Assembly: GCF_001542415.1 (NCBI RefSeq)
Contig: NZ_LNCU01000106.1
Location: forward strand, 172,554-213,121
Reading direction: 5' to 3'
Source of the DNA: Bradyrhizobium macuxiense
GTDB taxonomy: Bacteria; Pseudomonadota; Alphaproteobacteria; Rhizobiales; Xanthobacteraceae
Length of the DNA: 40,568 nt
The notes under the pieces are model-generated. The model was given only the letters and a program-made list of their open reading frames with translations, was not told where the DNA came from and did no database searches. Of this stretch, positions 23,214-31,772 are shown in pieces. Both the position numbers and the translations under genes were made by a program. The first letter of the stretch is position 1. Every line of letters begins with the position of its first letter.

Positions 23214-24622
23214 GCGAGTTTCGGCACCTTTGCGTGATAGTCGGTCGCGCGCTGGAAAGCGGCGCCGATCCGAAGCAGCGAGGCCTCTTCGAAGGAGCGG
23301 CCGATCAGCTGCATGCCGACCGGCAGGCCCGACTTGGTGAAACCGCTCGGGATCGAGAGCGACGGCAGGCCGAGATAATTGACCGGGCGGGTGAACCGTG
23401 TCAGCCGCTGCAGCACTGCGTCCGCACCCGGGCCATTGCCGACATCGCTCTCGGCAATCGTCGGCGCTGGCACCGGCGACGACGGCGCAATCACCGCATC
23501 GACGCCGCTGACCGCCGCATTGTGCGCGGCGAGCGCCGGCCCACGCCACCGCATCGCCTCGAGGTAGGTGACCGCCGGAATCGTGAGGCCGTTCTGCAAC
23601 CGCATCAAGACCTGCGCGCCGTAATCCTGCGGCCGCTCGATCATCCAGCGCTTGTGGAAGGCCGCGGCCTCGACCGCGAGCACCAGCTGCGACGCCGAAG
23701 AGAGCTGACGCTGGTCTGGCAACTCGACCTTCACGATCTCGGCGCCTTCCTTCTTCAGCGTCGCAATGGTCTCGTCGAGGATGCGCGCGACCTCGGGATC
23801 GAGATCGTCGACATAGAACGCGGTGGGCACCCCGATCTTCAGGCCTTTCAGCGATTCCCTGGTCGCGGCCATGTAGTCCGGCACCGGCTGGCTCGAGGCC
23901 GTGAGATCCTCGGTATCAGCACCGGCCATCAAGCCGAGCAGCAGCGCACAATCCTCTGCCGTCTGCGCCAGCGGACCGACCGTATCCAGCGACTGCGACA
24001 GCGGCATCGCGCCGGCGCGGCTGACGCGTCCGACTGTCGTCTTCAGGCCGGTGACGCCGCAGAAATGCGCAGGCATGCGCACCGAGCCGCCGGTATCCGA
24101 GCCGAGCGCCGCAAAAGTCAGGCGCGCGGCGACCGCCGAACCGGAGCCCGACGACGAACCGCCGGTGATGTGATCGACGTTCCAGGGATTGCGCACCGCG
24201 CCGTAATGCACGTTATGGCCGGTCGGCCCGTAGGCGAACTCAACCATCTGCAGCGAGCCGAGCCGAACCTGCCCCGCATCCTTCAGCCGCTGCAGCGCGG
24301 TCGCTGTCGTCTTCGGCACGAAATCGCGGCGGATCAGCGAGCCGCAGGTCACGACCTTGCCGGCCTCGTAATACATGTCCTTGTGCGCCAACGGGACGCC
24401 GTGCAGCGCGCCGCGACTCTTGCCTTTGGCGAGTTCAGTGTCGGCCTCTGTGGCGGCGGCCAGCGCCTGTTCCGATTCGATCGCCATATAGGCGTTGAGA
24501 CGCGGCTGCCATTGCGCAATCCGATGCAACACGGCGCGCGTCACTTCGTGCGAGGAGACCTTCTTCTCGGCAATCGCCTTGGCGACTGCGGTCAGGGTCA
24601 TCAAGGCAGGTTCGGTGCTCAT
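23210..24622 (-). CDS. Amidase (amidase signature family, AtzE/GatA-like)
   Basis: A 470-residue complete amidase-signature enzyme. The catalytic Lys is in GVPLAHKDMYYEAGKVV. The Gly/Ser-rich segment GGSSSGSGSAVAARL has the cis-Ser, and the nucleophile Ser is in GSDTGGSVRMPAHFCGVTGLK. The C terminus has YLGLPSLSIPSGFTKSGLPV and GMQLIGRSFEEASLLRIGAAFQ. It is preceded by a small AtzG-like gene overlapping by four bases, an arrangement known for AtzE-AtzG, where the small subunit stabilises the amidase. It is followed by a truncated dppD. The original locus was probably a peptide/amide uptake and hydrolysis operon; the transporter is now broken, while amidase and small subunit appear intact. Confidence 0.92.
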   Translation of the reverse strand: MSTEPALMTLTAVAKAIAEKKVSSHEVTRAVLHRIAQWQPRLNAYMAIESEQALAAATEADTELAKGKSRGALHGVPLAHKDMYYEAGKVVTCGSLIRRDFVPKTTATALQRLKDAGQVRLGSLQMVEFAYGPTGHNVHYGAVRNPWNVDHITGGSSSGSGSAVAARLTFAALGSDTGGSVRMPAHFCGVTGLKTTVGRVSRAGAMPLSQSLDTVGPLAQTAEDCALLLGLMAGADTEDLTASSQPVPDYMAATRESLKGLKIGVPTAFYVDDLDPEVARILDETIATLKKEGAEIVKVELPDQRQLSSASQLVLAVEAAAFHKRWMIERPQDYGAQVLMRLQNGLTIPAVTYLEAMRWRGPALAAHNAAVSGVDAVIAPSSPVPAPTIAESDVGNGPGADAVLQRLTRFTRPVNYLGLPSLSIPSGFTKSGLPVGMQLIGRSFEEASLLRIGAAFQRATDYHAKVPKLA

Positions 24623-24816
24623 TTCGACACCTTTGCGATCTGCGCCAGCAGGAAGCTCGCGGGTTCGAGGTCGAAGGGCAACGTGCCGGAGATTGGCGCA
24701 AAGCCGTCGAATGCGGGCCCGATCGAATTGGCGATGCGGTTGGCCACTTCGTCATCGGCGGGCACATCAGCGACGTGCGCGATCACCTTGACATCCTTAG
24801 GCGTGGGTCTGGTCAT
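24619..24816 (-). CDS. Small AtzG/GatC-like amidase partner
   Basis: A 65-residue acidic protein. The N-terminal part MTRPTPKDVKVIAHVADVPA continues with a helix containing DDEVANRIANSIGPAFDGFA, then FDLEPASFLLAQIAK. Similar small genes stand directly before AtzE-type amidases; AtzG and GatC pack against the amidase. It overlaps the amidase start by four bases (ATGA) and the dppF remnant stop by three to four bases. The match is by size, position and general pattern rather than a strong motif. Confidence 0.7.
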   Translation of the reverse strand: MTRPTPKDVKVIAHVADVPADDEVANRIANSIGPAFDGFAPISGTLPFDLEPASFLLAQIAKVSK

Positions 24817-25070
24817 GCCGCGTTTTCTCCTTTTGCTTTTGCCGGCGCACGGCTGTGCCCTGAGCCAGGAATGGCCATGTAGCACGCCGCTTGATGGCCC
24901 ATTGTATCGAGATCGCTGAGCTTTGGCGTTGCGTTTGCGCAGAGCGGCTCCGCAAACGGACAACGGGTGTGAAACCGGCAACCGGGCGGCGGATCGATCG
25001 GATTGGGTGGATCGCCCGAGATCGGCGGCACCTCGGTACGCCTGTCGGGATCGGGTGGTGCACGACACCA
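24813..25070 (-). pseudogene. C-terminal remnant of a DppF/OppF-type peptide ABC transporter ATPase
   Basis: On the minus strand the frame reads PDPDRRTEVPPISGDPPNPI, then DPPPGCRFHTRCPFAEPLCA and GHQAACYMAIPGSGHS. This is the characteristic oligopeptide/dipeptide C-terminal domain with its Cys-containing HTRCPFAEPLC pattern. Everything upstream (Walker A, signature, Walker B) is missing; recognisable similarity ends at about 25060-25070. The stop overlaps the small AtzG-like gene by ATGA, so this was once the preceding gene of the same operon. Confidence 0.8.
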
Positions 25071-25156
25071 ATCCGCACGCGCTGTCGCCGAAGGTGAAGT
25101 CCTTCGTGCAGGCGCAGCACTGGTTCCAGGATCTCACGCAGATCGGGCTGGAGTGA
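25060..25156 (+). pseudogene. C-terminal tail of an unidentified gene, broken at the dppF joint
   Basis: The plus-strand frame ending at TGA 25154-25156 reads DTNPHALSPKVKSFVQAQHW then FQDLTQIGLE, a well-formed C-terminal helix unlike random antisense translation. Immediately left lies the opposite-strand dppF tail, so only about 30 codons remain. I do not recognise the family. It marks the right-hand edge of the decayed island. Confidence 0.4.
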
Positions 25157-25161
25157 CGGTC

Positions 25162-25248
25162 GTCGTTACCGGGCTTGACCCGGCAATCCATTCGCTTGAA
25201 TGAGGCACTCATTTTGATGGATGCGCGGGTCAAGCCCGCGCATGACAC
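25162..25248. repeat. Palindromic intergenic repeat, family C copy 2
   Basis: It reads GTCGTTACCGGGCTTGACCC, then GGCAATCCATTCG, and later GATGGATGCGCGGGTCAAGC to CGCGCATGACA. It matches the copy at 6304-6384. It separates the broken gene tail from the CHASE2 cyclase gene stop. Confidence 0.75.
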
Positions 25249-25270
25249 CGTGTATGTTTGGGTACCTGTG

Positions 25271-27505
25271 CTACTTCGTCAGCAGCGCGAACGCGCCGTT
25301 CCAATCGTCCGGAGGTGGATCCTTCTGGAAAGCCATGATGCGCGCCTCGTAGAGGCTGTAGAGATATTGCAGCGTCTGCGCCTCGTCGGTCTTGCGGCCG
25401 CGAGCGATTGCGGCCAGCGCGCCATCCCAATCACGGCCGCGATAGCAAGCGAGCATTTCGATGGTCAAATTGCGCAACCGCTGGAAGCGGCCGGAATTCG
25501 CCACATCCTCGCGGCCGGCGATCGCATAGATCACCTCGGGCTCCTTCTTGCCCTTCACCATGATGAAGTCGAGCTCGAGGATCGCGAATTTGTCCTTCAC
25601 TGCGAGCGCCGTGTTCGATCCGACGATGATCGGGAAGCCATATTCCTTGGACTGCCCTTCCAGTCGCGACGCCAGATTGACGCTGTCGCCGAACACCGAA
25701 TAGTCGAACCGCACGTCGGAGCCCATGTTGCCGACCACGCAGGTGCCGGTGTTGAGGCCGACGCCGATGTTGAGCGGCACATAGATATGGCCGCCCTGCC
25801 GCGCCTCCTGCTCGCGCGTCCGGTTGAGCTCCTCGACACGCTGCAGCATGTCGAGCGCAGCGTCGCAGGCATTGAGCTGGTGATCCTTGTCGTCGAGCGG
25901 CGCGTTCCAGAACGCCATGATGGCGTCGCCCATGTATTTGTCGATCGTACCCTTGCGAAGCAGGATCGCGTTCGAGAGCGGCGTGAGGAAACGGTTCATC
26001 AGCGCCGTCAGGCCCTGCGGATCGCTCTTGTAGGTTTCCGAGATCGAGGTGAAGCCGCGCATGTCCGAGAACATGATGGTCATCTCGCGCTCTTCGCCGC
26101 CGAGCACGAGCCTTTCCGGCGACTGCGCCAGTTGTTCGACCAGCGCGGGCGACATGTACTGGACGAACTGCGATCTGATCTGCCGGCGCTGCTGCTGCTC
26201 GCGCACGAAGGCGGAGAAGATCAGGGTGAGGTAGATCGCCGTGGTCGACATCAGCGGATAGGTGAAATCGATCAGCAGGCGATGCCTGGCGTAGAAGTAC
26301 CATGACGTGCCGACCAATACCGACGCAAACAGCCCGCCGACTACGACCAGCGTCACCGGGCCGAACTTCGGCGCGAAGGCGATCACCAGGAGCCCCATGA
26401 TCATCGCGGCAAAGAACTCGATGCCGACTCCGTAACCCGGCTGTGAAACCACATCGCCGGTCAGCGCGCTCTCCAGCACCTGGGCGTGAACCTCGACGCC
26501 GGGCATCGCCGGCGTCACCGGCGTCGTCTTGATATCGTTCAGCCCGATCGACGACGTGCCGATCACCACGAGCTTGCCAGCGATCTTGTCCGGCGCCACG
26601 CGCCCTTCCAGCACGTCAATGGCGGAGACATAGATCGAGGGATCCCGCCTCGCGTAGTGGATCCAGAGCTGGCCGTTGCGATCGGTCGGAATCGAAAATC
26701 CCTTGACGCCGATGCTCTTTATGCCGGCCTCGTCGGCCTTGATCAGGATAGTGTCCGAACCGCTGGCGACCCGCAGCATCTCGAAGGTCAGCGATGGCAT
26801 GGTGATGCCCTGGGCGACCATGATCATCGGCACTCGCCGCACGATGCCGTCCCGCTCCGGCCTGATGGTGAACAGGCCGCGCCCGGCCGCTGCCTCCTCC
26901 AGCACCGGCACGTTGCGTAGCAGCCCGGGAAACTCGAACATGAAGCGCTGCGGGTCCTCGCCGAGCATCGCAAAGCCGGTGACCGGAAGCTTTTCGTTCA
27001 GATCGGCCCGGACGTTGATTCCACCGGATTCACCTAGCACCACCCGCGAGTTCTTGATGGCATCGGCCAGGATACTGTCGTTGCTAGGCAGCTGCCGCAG
27101 CCTGGTGCGCATTTCCTCATCGAGATTGCCGAACGTATCGGCCGCGATGTCCGGATTGAGGCGATCGGGCTCGGAGAAGACCGCGTCGAATGCGATCACG
27201 ACCGCACCGAGCCTGGTCAGATTGGTGACGATGTCGGCGATCCGCGTCCGCGGCCATGGCCATTGCCCGAGCCTGGGGTCCGCGAGGCTCTTCTCGTCGA
27301 TATCAACGACGGTGACGGGTCGTACTGTCTTGATGCGAGGGTCGATCAGTTGGAAGGTATCGAACGTCCTGACGCGCAGCTCCTGAACCGGCGCGGGGTC
27401 CCAGACACGGAGCGCGGCGATACCGACCAACAGCACAAGGCACGCCAGCCGGTCGTAGCCGAAGCGCCGCGCGAACCATCTCCGTATCGCCCTCAGCCGT
27501 TTCAT
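25271..27505 (-). CDS. CHASE2-domain adenylate/guanylate cyclase
   Basis: A 744-residue membrane receptor cyclase making cAMP or cGMP from the NTP. An N-terminal anchor at about 19-37 is followed by an extracytoplasmic CHASE2 sensor at about 45-345 (VTVVDIDEKSLADPRLGQWPWPR, GAVVIAFDAVFSEPDR, GKLVVIGTSSIGLNDIKTTP). Three membrane helices follow at about 352-440, then a class III cyclase domain from about 470 to 650. Catalytic landmarks are MTIMFSDMRGFTSIS (metal-binding Asp near 480), IDKYMGDAIMAFWNAP (second metal Asp) and VFGDSVNLASRLEG. Substrate choice (ATP or GTP) is not clear by eye. It lies 90 bp downstream of the large secreted protein on the same strand and may be co-transcribed. No strong ribosome site was seen before the ATG. 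Confidence 0.92.
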   Translation of the reverse strand: MKRLRAIRRWFARRFGYDRLACLVLLVGIAALRVWDPAPVQELRVRTFDTFQLIDPRIKTVRPVTVVDIDEKSLADPRLGQWPWPRTRIADIVTNLTRLGAVVIAFDAVFSEPDRLNPDIAADTFGNLDEEMRTRLRQLPSNDSILADAIKNSRVVLGESGGINVRADLNEKLPVTGFAMLGEDPQRFMFEFPGLLRNVPVLEEAAAGRGLFTIRPERDGIVRRVPMIMVAQGITMPSLTFEMLRVASGSDTILIKADEAGIKSIGVKGFSIPTDRNGQLWIHYARRDPSIYVSAIDVLEGRVAPDKIAGKLVVIGTSSIGLNDIKTTPVTPAMPGVEVHAQVLESALTGDVVSQPGYGVGIEFFAAMIMGLLVIAFAPKFGPVTLVVVGGLFASVLVGTSWYFYARHRLLIDFTYPLMSTTAIYLTLIFSAFVREQQQRRQIRSQFVQYMSPALVEQLAQSPERLVLGGEEREMTIMFSDMRGFTSISETYKSDPQGLTALMNRFLTPLSNAILLRKGTIDKYMGDAIMAFWNAPLDDKDHQLNACDAALDMLQRVEELNRTREQEARQGGHIYVPLNIGVGLNTGTCVVGNMGSDVRFDYSVFGDSVNLASRLEGQSKEYGFPIIVGSNTALAVKDKFAILELDFIMVKGKKEPEVIYAIAGREDVANSGRFQRLRNLTIEMLACYRGRDWDGALAAIARGRKTDEAQTLQYLYSLYEARIMAFQKDPPPDDWNGAFALLTK

Positions 27506-27595
27506 GCGGTCTGGATATCATGCACGGGAGCTTGTTCCAATGCGCAACGCGGGATGGGCTCGCGACTGGCGCCGACAGCGGGCGCCGGACGCTGG

Positions 27596-30500
27596 TCAGG
27601 CTATATGAAGGATGAAGTCGTTCTGCGACAGGCTCGCCTTGGCGACCCCGTGCAGCGTGATCGTGTCGGCGGCATCGATAGTAATCAGCGTATCCGCCGA
27701 ATTGGTCGGCGAGACCGCAACGTGCTGGTTGAACCAAATGGCCGCGTCGGCGGTCGATACCACCGCGGAAAGATCGATATGATCCTGACCGGGCGTGAAA
27801 TTCATGATCGTGTCGTGATTGAAGTTCGGCGCAAACACGAACTGATCCTGATAGCCCGGCGTGCCGAACAACACGTCCTTGTCACTGGTGCCGGTCAGCG
27901 TCACCGGTTCGGTCGGATTTTGCTGAACGCTGAAGATGAGATTGACCGTATCGGTCGCGCCGTGACTATCGGCCACGGAGACAGTGACCCTGTCCGTCGG
28001 CGCCTCACCTTCGTGATAAACGAGGCCGGACGCGAGCGTGGCGTTGATGTTGGTCAGGTACCCCGCATCGGACGCGGGCTTGACGCTGCTGCTCGAGTCG
28101 GCCGTCAAGGCCGTCAGGGTGAAGATCTCGTCGGCGCTTGCTCCCGCATCCGTGACTGTCAGGCCCGTAACCGTGTCCGTGCCGCTCTCGGGATCGTGCG
28201 TCATGACAAGATGATCGACATTGAGCACCGGAACGGCCCCGGCACCCTGGACATCGACCGTCAGCGTTGCCGTACCCATGGCGCCGTGAACATCGGTGGT
28301 CTCAATGCCGAACGTATCGGTGTAGGCGCCTGCAGCAAGCCCTTTGAGCGCGGTGGCATCCGGAACGTAGATATAGGTGCCGTCGACGTTCACCGTCAGG
28401 GAGCCGTAGAGGCCCTTGATCGCCTCGTTCGTCGCGTGATGCGTTGCATTCAGAGCGCCGTAGGTCAGCGTTGCGGTCTCGCCATCGTCGACATCGTACC
28501 CGTGGAGCGTACCGGTGAGTGAGCCGAAGCTGCCCTCGGCGCCGGGGGCGAGCACCGTGCCAACGTCGGGCAGCGTCGGCGCGTCATTGGTGCCGGTGAC
28601 AGTGATGGTCACCGGCTGGCTGACGACACCGCCATGATGATCGTCGATCTGCACCGTATAGGTCAGCGTCAGCGTCTCGCCAGCCGCGAGATAATCAAAG
28701 TTCTTGTCCGCCGCCGAAAATGTCCAGGCATCCGATCCCGTCGCGCCACCGGTCGAGTCTGTCAGCTTGCCCAGCGACAACCAGCTCAGCACCGTCTCGC
28801 AATCGGCGAGACCGGCGGTCGCGCCGGCCTCCGTCACACTGGCGATCGTGACCGTATGGGAGTCGCTGAGGTCCGCATCGGTGAAGGAGATCGCGCCGGA
28901 GACGACATCGGGCGTGGACGAACCCGTCGTATTCGGCAACTCGGTGATCGCGGCCGTCTGCGGAGCAGACGTGAAGACGGGCAAATCGTTGGTGCCGGTG
29001 ATGGTGATCGTCACGGGTTGATCGACCACGCCGCCATGATGATCGTTGACCTGCATCGTGTAGACGAGGGTGAGCGTCTCGCCGGCGGCAAGATAGTCGA
29101 AATTCTTGTCGGCGGCCGAGAACAGCCACGGGCTTGACCCGATTACTCCGCCGGTCGAATCCGTCAGCTTGCCCAACGACAGCCAGCTCAGCACGATCGA
29201 TTCATTCGCGAGACCGCTGGTGACGCCGGATTCCGTCACGCCTGTGATCGTGACACTGTGGGCGTCGCTGAGGTCCGGATCCGTGAACGTCACCGCGCCC
29301 GACCCCGTGTCCGCCGTCGACGAACCGGTCGTATCCGGCATTTCGGTAATCGCGGCCGCTTGCGGGGCCGAGGTGATGACAGGCAAATCGTTGGCGCCGG
29401 TAACCGTGATCGTGACCGGCTGCGTGACCACCCCGCCATGATGATCGTCGACCTGAATGGTGTAGACTAGCGTCAGCGTCTCGCCGGCGGCGAGGTAATC
29501 GAAGTTCCTGTCGGCGGCCGAGAACGCCCATGAGCGTGATCCCGTCACGCCGCCGGTCGAGTCGATCAGCGTGCCGAGCGACAGCCAGCTCAACACGGTC
29601 GCCTCGTCGGCGAGGCCCGTGGTGACGCCGGACTCGGCCACGCCGGTGACGGCGACACTGTGGGTGTCGCTGAGATCGACGTCGGTGAAGCTCACCGTGC
29701 CGGACGCGGTGTCGGGCGTCAGCGAGCCGGTCACCCCGGGAGCTTCGGTGATCGCGGCGGCCTGTGTCGGCGACGTGATCACCGGCTTGTCGTCGGTGCC
29801 GACGATCGTGATCGTGACCGGCACCGTAACCACGCCGCCATGATGATCGTCGATCTGGACCGTGTAGGTGAGCGTCAACGTCTCGCCGGCCGCGAGGTAA
29901 TCGAAATCCTTGTCGGCCGCCGAGAACGTCCAGGAGCGCGATCCGGTCGTGCCATTGGTCGCATCAGTGAGCGCTCCTAGCGACAACCAGCTCAGCACGG
30001 TGGCCGGGTCGGCGAGGCCGGTGGTGACGCCGGACTCGCTGACACCAGTAATGGTCACCGTATGCGTATCGGTCAGATCCGGATCGGTGAAGGTGACCGT
30101 TCCATGCGCAGTATCCGGCACGGCCGAATGGGTCGTCCACGGCATCTCCGTGATCGTGGCCGCCTGCGCCGACGACGTCACGATCGGCGTATCGTTGGTA
30201 CCGGTGATCGTGACGGTGAAGGTCTTGAACGCGGTCTCGTTGAGAAGCACGTAATTGTTGTCGACACGCGCCGTATAGGTCAGCGTCAGCGTCTCGCCGG
30301 CCGCCAGGAAATCGAAGGCGCCGTCGGGCAGGCTGTAGGTCCAGGTCGCGGAGCCGAAATTGGTATTGCCCGGGGTCTGCTCGACGAGCAGCGGGATCTC
30401 GACCGCCTTGATGGCCGCGAGTTGCTGAGCCGTCAGCGACGCGGTGACGTCGTTGTGCTGGGCGTCTTGATAGGTAAATGAGGTAAAGTACGCCGTCGCA

Positions 30501-31744
30501 CTCGGTATGTCGCCGAGGTTGACGTCAACCCATCTGATCGCGTTCGATACCGTGTCAGGGGACGTGCTGTTGGTCAGCCCTGGCTGCTCGGTAAACGCGG
30601 CGTTGAATGCCACGGCATCAGGCGGCCCTGCGACATGGTTGCTGCCCTTGACCGCCGCATTCTGCGCCGGCCCATTGGCAAAGGTCAGCAGGAGGACTGT
30701 CGGCACGATCACATCGCCGCTTGCGAACTTGAAGCCCGTCGTGGTCGGAACGATCGAATCGGTGAAGTTCGACGTGAGCTTGGTGTTCGTGTTGGTGTTG
30801 TCGGTGAACTTCAGCGCGAAGACGTCGGAGATGAGCTTCTGCGCATCGGTCGAGAGCTGCGTCGACGACAGGAAGCTGACGCTCCCCTGGCCATTGACGA
30901 TGGTCTGCGTACCGGCCTGGTCGACGGTCGCGATCGGATTGAGCGTCGTCTTGTCGAACAGGATGTAGGAGCCGGTCGAGCCGTCCGGCTCGACCAGCAC
31001 CTGGAATTTGGCCGGCGGCACGCCACCCGTGCCCTGCACGTCGAAATCGATTTCGACCAGCACCGCGGTGCCGCGGATGCCCATGGTCGCAACCGGCGTA
31101 TCGACCTTCATGTCGCCGTGCTTGGCGGTCGCGCCGGCGACGAACGAGATCGTGCCCTGCACCAGGCTCATCAGCGACGAATTGTTCGACCCGTTCGGGT
31201 CGTAGATCATTTCGTTCAGCACCATTTTCGCGTTCGGTCCAAGACCGAACACGGTACCGTCGATGAAGGTGATGCCGAGCGTCGAGTCGGCGCCGGCCTG
31301 GACCACGTCACCCTTGTTGACGTTGTCACCCTGGTTCAGGACGATCGCCACGCCATTGCGAATGGCAGTGGCGCTACCGACCAGCTTGCTGACGTGGCCG
31401 ATGACCTTGGCAGGCTCGACGGCACCGCCGCCGGCCTGCGCGAACTGGGTATATCCGGTGAGGGCATTGACAATGTCGCCCGTGAGATGCGCGCCGTCTG
31501 GCGAGGCCAGAGCCGCACGCTTCTCGCCCTTGAAATAGTCGTGCAGCACCAGTTCGCGATCGTCCTTGGACAGGACAAGGTCGGGGCCCGAGCGCTTGAA
31601 GTCACCGGTGAACAGCAGTTGCGCATCGTCGACGACGATCGCGCCGGGCGGAGTATGACCGGAAACGCTGTCGACATGGACTTGCCCATGGGAGTGAGCG
31701 TCCAGGCTCGGCAAGAAGCCGTCGAATTTATCGACAAAGTTCAC
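27596..31744 (-). CDS. Large type I-secreted protein: FecR domain, four 134-aa tandem repeats, VCBS-like and RTX-like C terminus
   Basis: A 1382-residue surface or exoprotein. Residues about 30-100 form a conserved head (GAIVVDDAQLLFTGDFKRSG, DLVLSKDDRELVLHDYFKGE). Residues 121-234 are a FecR domain (VGSATAIRNGVAIVLNQGD, MGIRGTAVLVEIDFDV). About 518-1053 are four 134-residue repeats, each with ITGV.ESGVT.GLA, VLSWLSLG.L.D, FDYLAAGETLTL and DDHHGGVV. About 1058-1160 are VCBS-like (GSFGSLTGTLHGYDVDDGET). The C-terminal 200 residues are typical of type I substrates: DQFVFAPNFNHDTIMNFTPG, QDHIDLSA and DFILHIA at the end. No Sec signal is present, which fits export by a PrtD-HlyD pair such as that at 18921-21973. 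The function may be adhesion or matrix; the family is clear, the ligand is not. Confidence 0.9.
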   Translation of the reverse strand: MNFVDKFDGFLPSLDAHSHGQVHVDSVSGHTPPGAIVVDDAQLLFTGDFKRSGPDLVLSKDDRELVLHDYFKGEKRAALASPDGAHLTGDIVNALTGYTQFAQAGGGAVEPAKVIGHVSKLVGSATAIRNGVAIVLNQGDNVNKGDVVQAGADSTLGITFIDGTVFGLGPNAKMVLNEMIYDPNGSNNSSLMSLVQGTISFVAGATAKHGDMKVDTPVATMGIRGTAVLVEIDFDVQGTGGVPPAKFQVLVEPDGSTGSYILFDKTTLNPIATVDQAGTQTIVNGQGSVSFLSSTQLSTDAQKLISDVFALKFTDNTNTNTKLTSNFTDSIVPTTTGFKFASGDVIVPTVLLLTFANGPAQNAAVKGSNHVAGPPDAVAFNAAFTEQPGLTNSTSPDTVSNAIRWVDVNLGDIPSATAYFTSFTYQDAQHNDVTASLTAQQLAAIKAVEIPLLVEQTPGNTNFGSATWTYSLPDGAFDFLAAGETLTLTYTARVDNNYVLLNETAFKTFTVTITGTNDTPIVTSSAQAATITEMPWTTHSAVPDTAHGTVTFTDPDLTDTHTVTITGVSESGVTTGLADPATVLSWLSLGALTDATNGTTGSRSWTFSAADKDFDYLAAGETLTLTYTVQIDDHHGGVVTVPVTITIVGTDDKPVITSPTQAAAITEAPGVTGSLTPDTASGTVSFTDVDLSDTHSVAVTGVAESGVTTGLADEATVLSWLSLGTLIDSTGGVTGSRSWAFSAADRNFDYLAAGETLTLVYTIQVDDHHGGVVTQPVTITVTGANDLPVITSAPQAAAITEMPDTTGSSTADTGSGAVTFTDPDLSDAHSVTITGVTESGVTSGLANESIVLSWLSLGKLTDSTGGVIGSSPWLFSAADKNFDYLAAGETLTLVYTMQVNDHHGGVVDQPVTITITGTNDLPVFTSAPQTAAITELPNTTGSSTPDVVSGAISFTDADLSDSHTVTIASVTEAGATAGLADCETVLSWLSLGKLTDSTGGATGSDAWTFSAADKNFDYLAAGETLTLTYTVQIDDHHGGVVSQPVTITVTGTNDAPTLPDVGTVLAPGAEGSFGSLTGTLHGYDVDDGETATLTYGALNATHHATNEAIKGLYGSLTVNVDGTYIYVPDATALKGLAAGAYTDTFGIETTDVHGAMGTATLTVDVQGAGAVPVLNVDHLVMTHDPESGTDTVTGLTVTDAGASADEIFTLTALTADSSSSVKPASDAGYLTNINATLASGLVYHEGEAPTDRVTVSVADSHGATDTVNLIFSVQQNPTEPVTLTGTSDKDVLFGTPGYQDQFVFAPNFNHDTIMNFTPGQDHIDLSAVVSTADAAIWFNQHVAVSPTNSADTLITIDAADTITLHGVAKASLSQNDFILHIA
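28584..30192 (-). repeat. Four tandem 402-bp in-frame repeats within the secreted protein gene
   Basis: The landmark GCCATGATGATCGT recurs at 28631, 29033, 29435 and 29837, exactly 402 bp apart each time (134 codons), with no length change between copies. Landmarks on the other side of each unit (the NDxP boundary codons) give the same period. Copies are clearly similar but differ at many third positions, so the duplication is not recent. Confidence 0.93.
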
Positions 31745-31772
31745 CGCGGCTCACCGCACGTAAGGTTTATAT

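Noticed and set aside
22704..23549. A 281-codon version of the truncated DppD
   Set aside because: The first 112 codons overlap the amidase in another frame; the real start is ATG 23213, overlapping the amidase stop.
28584..30192. Regularly spaced repeats that might suggest a CRISPR array
   Set aside because: The period is 402 bp, in frame within one coding sequence, with repeats and spacing both coding for protein; no short direct repeats with unique spacers.
27600..30500. Several plus-strand open frames across the repeat region of the secreted protein
   Set aside because: They are mirror frames that themselves repeat with the 402-bp period; only the minus frame has FecR, VCBS-like and RTX-like signatures.
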